Origin: Nitrospirota bacterium
Lineage (GTDB): Bacteria; Nitrospirota; Thermodesulfovibrionia; Thermodesulfovibrionales; Magnetobacteriaceae
Assembly: GCA_015233685.1 (NCBI GenBank)
Contig: JADFXF010000009.1
Coordinates: 1 to 43,597 of the forward strand
Length of the DNA: 43,597 nucleotides
Reading direction: 5' to 3'
Position numbers and translations under genes: made by a program. How positions within the stretch are numbered: position 1 is the first letter of the stretch; every line of letters begins with the position of its first letter. Shown here one piece after another: positions 9,849-17,456 of the stretch. Under the pieces are notes generated by a model. It ran no database searches. It was not told the DNA's origin and saw only the letters and a program-made list of their open reading frames with translations.

Positions 9849-9892
9849 AAGGAGGGTTACCCTCCTTGCGGGAGTTTGAGGGCGGCGCCCTC
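9849..9892. repeat. Double hairpin in the leader of the coiled-coil gene
   Basis: Hairpin one is AAGGAGGG, loop TTA, CCCTCCTT (9849-9867). Hairpin two is GAGGGC, loop GGC, GCCCTC (9878-9892). The design (short GG-rich stem with a TA loop, then TTTG and a GC-rich stem) resembles the two dispersed repeats at 29712 and 37290. It lies between promoter and gene, so it could act in the mRNA leader. Confidence 0.55.
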
Positions 9893-9969
9893 AATGCCTC
9901 TATCTTTTAAATATTTCACAAGGCGGTAATCCTACTGCCTAATTTGTAATATATCAGGAGGAAAGAGAC

Positions 9970-11817
9970 ATGGCAGTAACTGACCCGAGCGAGATAGTAA
10001 AAACGGCGCAAAACTTCGCGCAGAGCCAGTTAAGCAACGCACAGCAGTTCGTTGATAACCTTTCAAGTATCGCTTCGACGGAGCTGACAGTTAGCAAACC
10101 GACGGTATGGGATTGGTCTGTTTATGACAAATCTACTGAGGCGCTCAACAAAATAATGAGCATGAAGCCGGACAGCCCGACGATAACCAGATTTGACGCT
10201 GAGGTACCGGAGGTGCCGGACTTCTCAATTGACGCCGTTGCCCCTGTGACTGTACCGGAGTTTGATGTCGAGAGACCTGTGTTGACCTATCCTGATAAAC
10301 CGGACGCGACATTACCTGACGCGCCGGTAATGCCGGAGATAGGGGAAAGTTATAGTCTCCCTGAAAAGCCGTCAATCAATATTCCTGAGCCGCCGGCGTT
10401 GGAGAGTTTTGGCGCTCCAAATTCTCCGACAATATCTATCATGCCATTTACGGAGATGATGCCGGAGGACGACATCATCGTGCCGTCCAACTTATACAGC
10501 GACTGGTCGGCGCACTACAACTTTAACGAGCAAGAGTACACTTCGCATCTGAAAGAGGCGATTGAAACGCTGCTGATAAACGACGTGAAAAACGGCGGCA
10601 CGGGGATTAATCCTGATGACGAGCGGCTGTTATGGGAGCGGGCGAAAGACAGACAGAACATTGAGGCTCAGACGGCCATTGGCGAGGCGAGGCGGGGTTA
10701 TGCTGCGTATGGATTTACGATGCCGACTGGGGCGATGGTGTCGCTGGAGGAAGGCGCCAGGAATAAGGCGGTAAAAGACGCGTCATCAATGACGAGGGAC
10801 ATAGCGATAAAGCGGGCGGAGCTGTATGTGGAAAACCGCAAATACTCGCTGGACAAGGCCATATCGCTTGAAGGCCTGTTGATACACTTTCACAATTCGT
10901 TGAAAGAGCGCAGCCTCAACGCGTCCAAGGCGGTGCTTGACGCGGGGATAAAGCTATACAACCTGCAGGTGGAGAGATATAAGACCAGACTGGGCGCGTA
11001 TAAGACGGCGGCGGATGTGCATGAGGCAGAGATACGGGCGGCCTCTACTCAAATGCAAATCTACAAGACCGAGCTTGACGGTATGTTAAGCGAAGAGCAG
11101 CACAGGAGACAGGCGGCGGTGGATACATACAAGGAGCAGATTTCGGCGGTGAACGCGATGATAGCCGTATATAAGACGGAGATGGAGGCGGCGAAGGTCT
11201 ACGGCGATTTTGAACAAGCGAGGCTGTCCACGTTTAAGACGAGTGTTGAGGCATATCACACGCTGGTGCAGTCCAAGACGGCGGAGTTCAACATGTACGA
11301 GGCCGCAATTAGAGGTGAGATGGAGAAGGTAAAAGTATATGAAGCCGACGTAAGGGCATATCAGGTCAAATCGGAGGGTTTAAAGACCAAGGCGTCGGTA
11401 GATTCTGTCAATATAGAAAACCAGTCGAAAGAGGCCAAGTTGAAACTTGACGCGTATAGCGCGAAGCTCAACGGCTTTAAGGCAACTCTCCAGATGTCCG
11501 AATCACAGACGAAGAATGTCCTGGATAAGTACCGCTCAGACATAACCGCATATGGCCAGGAAGCAAGCGCGATGACGAAGGCATATGACCTGTTTATACA
11601 GACTGGCAGACTCAACTCACAGAGTAACATAGAGTCAACCAACCAGAGTGTAAAACAGGCGGAGTTGGAGTTAAAGCGGCTTTCTGAGCAGGCCAAACTT
11701 CGGATAGAGGCGTCGAAGTCGGCGGCAGATGTGTACAAAAACCTTGCATCGGGCGCGCTGTCATCTGTAAACGCCCTTGCGACGGTCTCTACAACCGTGA
11801 CATCAAAAAGTTCATAG
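9970..11817 (+). CDS. Large coiled-coil protein with proline-rich N-terminal region
   Basis: This 615-aa protein is of unknown function. Residues 67-172 are proline- and acid-rich with a Pro every 5-10 residues. Residues 185-600 are almost wholly helical and charged. Between 330 and 464 aromatic residues recur at multiples of seven (Y330, Y337, Y344, Y365, then Y387, Y401, F422, Y429, Y443, Y457, Y464), usually as YKT. There is no signal peptide or membrane segment. The start has GGAGG 6 nt upstream. Such rods occur in phage or contractile-tail structural proteins, but no other phage gene is nearby, so this is only a suggestion. Confidence 0.8.
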   Translation: MAVTDPSEIVKTAQNFAQSQLSNAQQFVDNLSSIASTELTVSKPTVWDWSVYDKSTEALNKIMSMKPDSPTITRFDAEVPEVPDFSIDAVAPVTVPEFDVERPVLTYPDKPDATLPDAPVMPEIGESYSLPEKPSINIPEPPALESFGAPNSPTISIMPFTEMMPEDDIIVPSNLYSDWSAHYNFNEQEYTSHLKEAIETLLINDVKNGGTGINPDDERLLWERAKDRQNIEAQTAIGEARRGYAAYGFTMPTGAMVSLEEGARNKAVKDASSMTRDIAIKRAELYVENRKYSLDKAISLEGLLIHFHNSLKERSLNASKAVLDAGIKLYNLQVERYKTRLGAYKTAADVHEAEIRAASTQMQIYKTELDGMLSEEQHRRQAAVDTYKEQISAVNAMIAVYKTEMEAAKVYGDFEQARLSTFKTSVEAYHTLVQSKTAEFNMYEAAIRGEMEKVKVYEADVRAYQVKSEGLKTKASVDSVNIENQSKEAKLKLDAYSAKLNGFKATLQMSESQTKNVLDKYRSDITAYGQEASAMTKAYDLFIQTGRLNSQSNIESTNQSVKQAELELKRLSEQAKLRIEASKSAADVYKNLASGALSSVNALATVSTTVTSKSS

Positions 11818-11840
11818 AAGCAGCACAGGTCAGGGTGATA

Positions 11841-11876
11841 AACGGAGACAATGCAAACGCTTGGGTTGTCTCCGTT
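11841..11876 (+). terminator. Hairpin after the coiled-coil gene
   Basis: An 11-bp perfect stem (11841-11851 with 11866-11876) encloses a 14-nt loop, 23 nt after the stop codon. The following bases are AAAATCCTAAATTT, without a clean T-run, so termination may be partial and allow read-through into the cysteine-rich gene. Confidence 0.55.
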
Positions 11877-11924
11877 AAAATCCTAAATTTATGAACCGTC
11901 TAAACATGCAATGAGGAGGTTACT

Positions 11925-12323
11925 ATGGCTTTTGGATTATCAGGAGATTGCGAGTATTATGGAAAATTATGTACAGCAAGCGGAGGATCTGACGAATACG
12001 CGTGTAATACACAAAAGTGTTGCGAGGATTTTGGCAATTCACTTATTACAATGTGTATTCGTCAATGCTTAATAATCGACGATGTGCTTATTAATTTATT
12101 CCCTAACCTAACATATGATGAAATAAACGCTTTAAGATACTGGGCTCATTATCATTGCTATGGACTCGACTGTTCAGGAGGTAGATATCTGGGACTATAC
12201 GTCAAGATATTCGGGGCACCTGATTCGTGTAATAAATCAATGGAGATCGTAGAGGATGCTGTGGACAAGGATTTATCGTCATTTTCCAGTGCTATGCGAA
12301 AACTGGACAAGCTTTTTAAGTAA
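11925..12323 (+). CDS. Cysteine-rich hypothetical protein
   Basis: This 132-aa protein has ten cysteines in its first 105 residues, including a KCCEDF pair, MCIRQC and HCYGLDC. It has no clear signal peptide. GAGGAGG lies 5 nt before the ATG, so expression is well supported. The family is not recognised; the cysteine spacing suggests disulfides or a metal site. The C-terminal 30 residues are an amphipathic helix. It follows the coiled-coil gene after a hairpin and overlaps the convergent membrane ORF by 45 nt. Confidence 0.65.
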   Translation: MAFGLSGDCEYYGKLCTASGGSDEYACNTQKCCEDFGNSLITMCIRQCLIIDDVLINLFPNLTYDEINALRYWAHYHCYGLDCSGGRYLGLYVKIFGAPDSCNKSMEIVEDAVDKDLSSFSSAMRKLDKLFK

Positions 12324-13067
12324 ATAAGCAGCGAACCTATATAACATAATAGAGAGGATAACAGAATTCAACAGCAATGTAGGGCACGTTATGTAGTAAT
12401 TGATTTTCATTCTGTCAATAAATTGCATACAATAACTAATCACTATAATATTGCATACTACTATGCTTATATAGGACAAGTATCTTTCTGCTTTGACGGA
12501 ATGTATAGATTTGAAAATTACCAACAGATAAAGCAACAGTAGAATTTCGGCAGCTTTAATTATTATATAATCCGTAGTAATGAAATAACCTGGAGGCTTC
12601 ATGCTGATATTATATTTTACGATTAACGACAAAGCAAGAAGTAAAGCAAATGGTGTGATAATTAATAAAGATAAATTATGCGACTGATAACCATTTTTAT
12701 ATTTGTTAATTAAATATATTATAATTAGCTGCCAGCCAAACGAATATAAAACTTTATACATGGCTATGAGAAAAAGCATTATATTTTGACGATATGGAAT
12801 TATCATAAACACGAAATCAACGATAATAAGATATAACACTGGTGGAATCATTAAACAGATAACATAAAAAGGCCAATATAAAACATATACAGTTTTGTGT
12901 TTATTTGAAATATATGTAAAGTGACAATATAACGTCCAGAAATATAACAATTCAATAAATATAAAATAATATGAATACACTAAATCTAATTTGCCGAAAT
13001 GAAACACGCCTACATTCATGTTTGATTTGGCAAAGATGTAGTCAGTAAATATGAGATAGGATAACAT
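12279..13067 (-). CDS. AT-rich multi-pass membrane protein
   Basis: This 262-aa ORF encodes an Ile/Tyr/Leu-rich protein with about seven or eight predicted membrane helices. No family is recognised. The DNA is far more AT-rich than the neighbouring genes, and codon use follows (AUA, UUA), which suggests recent acquisition. It starts 8 nt after the stop of a 53-aa membrane ORF in the same orientation. No clear ribosome binding site is visible. Its 3' end overlaps the convergent cysteine-rich gene by 45 nt, which is unusual and leaves some doubt about where it ends functionally. Confidence 0.6.
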   Translation of the reverse strand: MLSYLIFTDYIFAKSNMNVGVFHFGKLDLVYSYYFIFIELLYFWTLYCHFTYISNKHKTVYVLYWPFYVICLMIPPVLYLIIVDFVFMIIPYRQNIMLFLIAMYKVLYSFGWQLIIIYLINKYKNGYQSHNLSLLIITPFALLLALSLIVKYNISMKPPGYFITTDYIIIKAAEILLLLYLLVIFKSIHSVKAERYLSYISIVVCNIIVISYCMQFIDRMKINYYITCPTLLLNSVILSIMLYRFAAYLLKKLVQFSHSTGK

Positions 13068-13075
13068 ACAAACAA

Positions 13076-13237
13076 CTAAATGTCCATAAAATATAACTGA
13101 ATGTTAAGAGATGGCTTGATTATATTTGTAGGTAGTATTTTGTTAACTATTAAACCAACTATTACGGCATAAAAGACCACATGAGGTACAACCATAAATA
13201 TAATAAGTAACAAATATGCTATAAATACGATCATCAT
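13076..13237 (-). CDS. 53-aa hydrophobic membrane peptide
   Basis: Reading the minus strand from ATG at 13237 gives 53 codons to TAG at 13076. Residues 3-31 form one long hydrophobic stretch (IVFIAYLLLIIFMVV, then HVVFYAVIVGLIV), followed by a short polar tail NKILPTNIIKPSLN. It lies 8 nt upstream of the 262-aa membrane gene and shares its AT-rich composition. The pair may be one transcription unit. No strong ribosome binding site is present, so expression is uncertain. Confidence 0.4.
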   Translation of the reverse strand: MMIVFIAYLLLIIFMVVPHVVFYAVIVGLIVNKILPTNIIKPSLNIQLYFMDI

Positions 13238-13281
13238 TTGATTACAACATATTCTCTTGTTGAATCTCCCGTGGTTTTATT

Positions 13282-13301
13282 CCCCGCCGCTTACGACGGG
13301 G
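13282..13301. repeat. GC-rich hairpin in an AT-rich gap
   Basis: CCCCGCCG (13282-13289), loop CTTA, CGACGGGG (13294-13301) forms an 8-bp stem with one G-U or A-C type mismatch depending on strand. It stands out from its AT-rich left flank and lies 42 nt beyond the deacylase stop codon. It could end the amidase-deacylase transcript, although no T-run follows. It also recalls IS200/IS605-type end hairpins, but no transposase is present. Confidence 0.4.
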
Positions 13302-13342
13302 AGTTTCACTGAGAATTACTGAAGCAGGAGCGATACGGGGGG

Positions 13343-14932
13343 CTATAGTACCATACCGACCCTCGTTGCCGTGAGGGTACCGTCTTTGACGGCCAGGCGA
13401 CCATTAACGAATACATATTCGATACCCTCAGGGGCACTCCACGGGGAGGCATACTCTGAGGTGTCTCTAATTGTATTTTCATTGAAGAGCGTTATGTCTG
13501 CGTATGCGTTTTCCCTCAGCACTCCGCGGTCTTTTAATCCAAAGGTCTCAGCAGGTAACCCCGTAATCTTCCTTATTGCCTCAGGCAGGGACATCAACCC
13601 CTCCGATAGGACATATTTGCTTAGATACCTCGGGAAACTCCCAAAGCCACGCGGGTGGGGTTTTCCGGATTGGCCGTTTGAGCCGTTTCCATTATGTCCG
13701 GCAATCGGCCTTACGGAGCTGTCCGACCCTACCATGCACATTGGCAAAGACAGGATGCGCCTCAGGTTGTCCTCGTTCATCGAAAAAAATATGGCATCTA
13801 CCGCAAGCCGCTCTTCAATTAACAGGCCAATGGCAAAATCTATGGGTTTAGCCCGCACGGCAGAGGCGGCATCGGCGATACTCATGCCTTCTAAGTGCCG
13901 GTTCTTTTCTGTCTTTACGGAAGACACAAGGACGCCTTTCCAATAGCTGTCATTTTCGCGAAAGGCGGCCGTCTCCGCCTTGATTCTTTTTAACTCGGTT
14001 GGGTTATTCAACCGCGCCAGCTCCGCCTCATCTCCCCCTTCATATGTCCACGCGGGAAGGGCAGTATCAAGCGAGGTCTGCGAGGCCGTGTACGGGTAAC
14101 GGTCACACGTGACCCTGATACCCTCAGAGACGGCCTTTTCTATCAAATTAATGACGGCGTCAATCTTGTGCCAATTTTGTTTGCCCGCCGTTTTCAGGTG
14201 TGAGAGGTGAATCTTTATGCCGGTTTGCCGTCCAACCTCTATGGTGTCCTCAATGGACTCAATGAGGGCGTCACTTTCACTTCTCATGTGGGTTGCGTAA
14301 ATCAGCGGGGCCACACCTGCGCGCCTTATAAGCCCGATAAGTTCATCGTTTGTGGAGAACACGCCGGGGGAGTATATCAGGCCGGTGGACAGGCCGATTG
14401 AGCCGTCGGCAACAGAGTCCCTCAGCAGTGCCGCCATCTTTTCTATATCGCCACTTGCCGCCTCCTTGTTCTCGTATCCAAGTACGGAGCCGCGAATGTT
14501 TCCCTGTCCGGTAAGGGTGGCGAAATTTATAGCCGGTTTGGCCTCAGAAAGAACCTTGTTATATTCTTTAAAGGTCTGCCAACGCCTTTGCACCCTGTGG
14601 TGAAGGAATTCCTTCTCCAACTGCTGCTGTGCGTCATTATAAATTGGCGCCGCCGAAAACCCGCAATTGCCGTTTATCTCTGTCGTAACACCCTGGAGGA
14701 GTTTAGAGTCCGCCTCCGGGTGCGTGGTAAGGCTGAATTCAGAATGGCTGTGTACGTCAATAAAGCCCGGTGCGGCAATAAGCCCATCGGCCTCTATGGT
14801 GAGTTCGGCGTTGAGGTTTATGCTGTCTGCGATGACGGCTATCTTCGAGCCGGATACCCCAATGTCGGCAGAGTATGGCTGCCCGCCGGTGCCGTCGCAT
14901 ATGAGTGCGTTTTTAATTAATACGTCTAACAT
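13343..14932 (-). CDS. D-aminoacylase / N-acyl-D-amino-acid deacylase family amidohydrolase
   Basis: This 529-aa zinc amidohydrolase matches the D-aminoacylase family, which removes acyl groups from N-acyl-D-amino acids. The N-terminal beta-sandwich strand is MLDVLIKNALICDGTG. The metal motif HSHSEF has H61 and H63. NGNCGFS (about 90-96), HLSHLKTAGK and GSDSSVRP follow as in the family. The ATG at 14932 is preferred over 14947 because AAGGAGA sits directly before it. Its start overlaps the EcfT-like gene by 20 nt. In an operon with a cell-wall amidase it may process D-amino-acid-containing peptides, which is inference. Confidence 0.87.
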   Translation of the reverse strand: MLDVLIKNALICDGTGGQPYSADIGVSGSKIAVIADSINLNAELTIEADGLIAAPGFIDVHSHSEFSLTTHPEADSKLLQGVTTEINGNCGFSAAPIYNDAQQQLEKEFLHHRVQRRWQTFKEYNKVLSEAKPAINFATLTGQGNIRGSVLGYENKEAASGDIEKMAALLRDSVADGSIGLSTGLIYSPGVFSTNDELIGLIRRAGVAPLIYATHMRSESDALIESIEDTIEVGRQTGIKIHLSHLKTAGKQNWHKIDAVINLIEKAVSEGIRVTCDRYPYTASQTSLDTALPAWTYEGGDEAELARLNNPTELKRIKAETAAFRENDSYWKGVLVSSVKTEKNRHLEGMSIADAASAVRAKPIDFAIGLLIEERLAVDAIFFSMNEDNLRRILSLPMCMVGSDSSVRPIAGHNGNGSNGQSGKPHPRGFGSFPRYLSKYVLSEGLMSLPEAIRKITGLPAETFGLKDRGVLRENAYADITLFNENTIRDTSEYASPWSAPEGIEYVFVNGRLAVKDGTLTATRVGMVL

Positions 14933-15581
14933 GGCTCTCCTTTTCATTAGTATTTTCTGTTAGTTCAACAAAGACTTTCTCCGGCGAATTGATAATATCC
15001 CCAAGCAGGGGTATGATGAGAGACGCCGAAAGCCGTGCTTTGGCTATCAAGTTGGGCAATTTGGCCGAATCTTGCAGGCCGGAGGACGCGGCCCTCTCCC
15101 TGAAATCACTTTTAAGCCTTAGCGCAATCGCCGGAAATGCCTTCATGGCCATCCCCGCAATCTCCACAAAATCCCTGACAGGCGATTTCCCCGTGGCCCC
15201 GGACGAGGGCAGCATCCGGTTTAACCCCGCAATCATATCGTCGGCACTTGTGGTGAGCATCAGGATTTTAGCCCCGACTATCATAAGAAATACCCTCGCT
15301 GTCTTCACAATTGCGTCGCCCAGGCCCTCATGGGTTACATCCACCCCCGGCAAAGACATAATAACCCTGCCGCCGGTAAAAAATAGCCCACTCATAAACG
15401 TCACAATCAGAAATATGGAAATCGGCAATAAACCCCTGCGAATAGCCCTATCAGGGTACAGGAAAAAAAAACACGCGGCGGCCACGCCGGAAATGAGGAG
15501 AATTGCCACATCCCTCGTTAAAAAAGTTGCCGCGATAAAAATCACGTAAACGGCAATCTTAAATTCAGGCGAGAAGCTCAT
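14913..15581 (-). CDS. EcfT/CbiQ-like energy-coupling factor transmembrane protein
   Basis: This protein of about 222 aa has four or five membrane helices in its N-terminal two thirds. A cytoplasmic stretch around residues 155-180 (FRERAASSGLQDSAK) resembles the Ala-Arg-Gly coupling motif of ECF T-components, which link S-components to two ABC ATPases for vitamin or metal uptake. The start at 15581 (MSFSPEFK) is chosen because it follows the amidase stop by 10 nt; earlier ATGs would overlap the amidase. No ECF ATPase or S-component gene is in the window. The family call is moderate because the second Arg motif is not clear. Confidence 0.6.
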   Translation of the reverse strand: MSFSPEFKIAVYVIFIAATFLTRDVAILLISGVAAACFFFLYPDRAIRRGLLPISIFLIVTFMSGLFFTGGRVIMSLPGVDVTHEGLGDAIVKTARVFLMIVGAKILMLTTSADDMIAGLNRMLPSSGATGKSPVRDFVEIAGMAMKAFPAIALRLKSDFRERAASSGLQDSAKLPNLIAKARLSASLIIPLLGDIINSPEKVFVELTENTNEKESHVRRIN

Positions 15582-15591
15582 CGTTGCCAGA

Positions 15592-17031
15592 CTATTTTCT
15601 ATGGGGCGACGCCTTGGCATACTGTGTGGCGTCAGGCAGTGAGGAGACATATTTATTAATGCCAGCGGCGATGGATTCGGCCAAAACCTTCTTGTAGTCG
15701 TCCGTGTTAAGAAGCCTCTCTTCTGTGCAGTTAGTAATATATGATACCTCAACAAGGGCTGCCGGCATGGACGCCCCGACTAAGACGTAGAACAATGCCT
15801 GTTTGACGCCGTGGTCGGTTACGCCTTTATATTTTTTGCCGATTTTGGAGATCAATGACTTTTGAATATAATGTGAGAGGTGCAGCGACTCATCACGCTT
15901 GCTCTCACGCGCCAGCGACGCCAGAATGAGGCCGAGGTCGGACTGAACCTCTTTCATCTGCTTTATAGATATGGCGTTTTCGCGGGCGGCCACGCGCAGG
16001 GCCTCGTCGGAGTTAGAGAAGTTCAGAAAATATGTCTCTATTCCCCTTAGGGATGGCGAGTTGTTGGCGTTAGCGTGAATAGAGACAAACATATCCGCCC
16101 TTTTGCCGTTGGCAATAGCCGTGCGCTCATCCAACGAGATGAACGTATCGTCAGTTCTGGTCATATATACCTCAAAGTAATATTTTTCTTTGAGTATCTT
16201 TGCAAGCATCAGGGATATATCAAGGACAACGTCCTTTTCCTTGAGGCCGCTTTTGCTCATAGCGCCGGGGTCATGGCCACCGTGTCCCGGGTCTATGACT
16301 ATTGTCTTTCTGGCTATGAGGGCGTCGCCTCCTGGCTGCCCACCCTGTTCTTTGGCCTTGAGTCTGCCCGTGTCAGCGGCCTCATGGGTTTTCTCTGCGG
16401 GTTTGACCGTATCACTGCCCTTTTCCAATCCTTTTTCAGGGGCTTTTTCCAGTTCTTTAGGCTTTTCCGACTGTTTGGCTGCCTCTTTAATTACTTCTGG
16501 TTCTTTAATTACCTTAGATTCTTTAATTATTTCCGGTTCTTTGGCCTCCATGACCGCCGCTGGGGTGGCTGAGGGCTTATCAGGAGTTTCCTTTTCAATA
16601 TTTTCGGCAGCGGGAGGGATGTCCCTGGTGCCGTATATATCAACGACTACTCTATCGGGGTTGGTCAATGTGAAAATCTTGTACTCCTCGAAATTGTCGA
16701 GGTCCATGACTACCCTGACGGTGTCCTTGTCGAACTGTCCGACGCGAATCCTCTTGATGATGGAGTTATCCACGTCTATTGTCTTCTTCATGAAAGACAG
16801 TGACGAGGCGTGTTCGAGGTCAAAATATATTTTTTTGCTGTCTTTCAGCTCGCCTTTTTTTAAGTTTGTGAAGGAGACAAGGTCAATAACGACGCGTACA
16901 TAATCCTTTGAGGCGAAATAACGAATATCCTTAATCTGCGTTACCGGGGTAATGGCCGCGCGCGATATGCCATGATAACATACAAGGGCGGCGCACACCA
17001 GAAGAATGATAAGAAGGAATCGGCGTCTCAT
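15592..17031 (-). CDS. N-acetylmuramoyl-L-alanine amidase with AMIN domain
   Basis: This 479-aa periplasmic amidase cuts the bond between MurNAc and L-Ala during cell division. Residues 1-25 are a signal peptide ending near SRAA. An AMIN septal-targeting domain spans about 30-135. A Lys/Glu/Pro-rich linker with degenerate KEPEVIKE repeats covers 160-235. The amidase_3 domain (243-470) keeps the zinc ligands H250 (DPGHGGHDPG), E265 and H319 (SIHAN), and the catalytic Glu in VEVSYITN. Its ATG overlaps the NifU-like stop by one base. Confidence 0.93.
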   Translation of the reverse strand: MRRRFLLIILLVCAALVCYHGISRAAITPVTQIKDIRYFASKDYVRVVIDLVSFTNLKKGELKDSKKIYFDLEHASSLSFMKKTIDVDNSIIKRIRVGQFDKDTVRVVMDLDNFEEYKIFTLTNPDRVVVDIYGTRDIPPAAENIEKETPDKPSATPAAVMEAKEPEIIKESKVIKEPEVIKEAAKQSEKPKELEKAPEKGLEKGSDTVKPAEKTHEAADTGRLKAKEQGGQPGGDALIARKTIVIDPGHGGHDPGAMSKSGLKEKDVVLDISLMLAKILKEKYYFEVYMTRTDDTFISLDERTAIANGKRADMFVSIHANANNSPSLRGIETYFLNFSNSDEALRVAARENAISIKQMKEVQSDLGLILASLARESKRDESLHLSHYIQKSLISKIGKKYKGVTDHGVKQALFYVLVGASMPAALVEVSYITNCTEERLLNTDDYKKVLAESIAAGINKYVSSLPDATQYAKASPHRK

Positions 17032-17282
17032 CAGACCGCCCTGACCCCCTTAATAGACGGCAGCGCATCCATAAAAGTCTTCTCGACCCAATTTTTCATC
17101 GTAAGGCCGGCCATCGGACACGTCTCGCATGAACCCAAAAGCCTCACATACAGCACATCATTTTTTAAGCCGACGACTTCAACATCCCCGCCTTCGGCCT
17201 TAAGGCCTTCCCTCACCTTTTGTATAACCTTATCAAGTGCCTCGTTATCCATATAATCTATATGTTGCACCTCATCTTCCAT
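17031..17282 (-). CDS. NifU C-terminal-domain (Nfu-type) protein
   Basis: This 83-aa protein is a stand-alone NifU C-terminal domain, a carrier or scaffold for Fe-S clusters. The pattern VREGLKAEGGDVEVV and the CxxC in SCETCPM (about 51-56) are the family signatures. It is the first gene of the four-gene minus-strand operon, sharing one base with the amidase. The start at 17282 has a poor ribosome binding site, and a TATAAT overlaps it (17281-17286 region), so the ATG at 17252 (MDNEALDK) is an alternative. Confidence 0.85.
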   Translation of the reverse strand: MEDEVQHIDYMDNEALDKVIQKVREGLKAEGGDVEVVGLKNDVLYVRLLGSCETCPMAGLTMKNWVEKTFMDALPSIKGVRAV

Positions 17283-17396
17283 TATACCATATAACCCACT
17301 ATCTCACTAACACATTTATACATATCGGCGCGCCGTGATATTTCTTTAGTAAGAGACAGGGAGCGACGTGCTTACTTATGCGGGTAATAAAGCCAA

Positions 17397-17416
17397 TGGC
17401 GGCCATTAGGCCGCCA
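17397..17416 (-). terminator. Hairpin after the secreted repeat protein
   Basis: TGGCGGCC, loop ATTA, GGCCGCCA forms a perfect 8-bp stem about 40 nt downstream of the stop at 17457 on the minus strand. It is followed on that strand by TTGGCTTTATT, a weak U-tract. Confidence 0.6.
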
Positions 17417-17456
17417 CTGCCAATCACTTCAACGATACTCAAGCCTTACACTAACT

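Noticed and set aside
9970-12323. Prophage remnant
   Set aside because: The rod protein has a tail-like look, but no integrase, capsid, terminase, portal or att site is near it.
16190-16903. 237-codon frame opposite the amidase gene
   Set aside because: It mirrors the Lys/Glu/Pro-rich linker and AMIN domain on the other strand, giving a Ser/Leu-rich sequence without motifs. The minus-strand amidase is certain.
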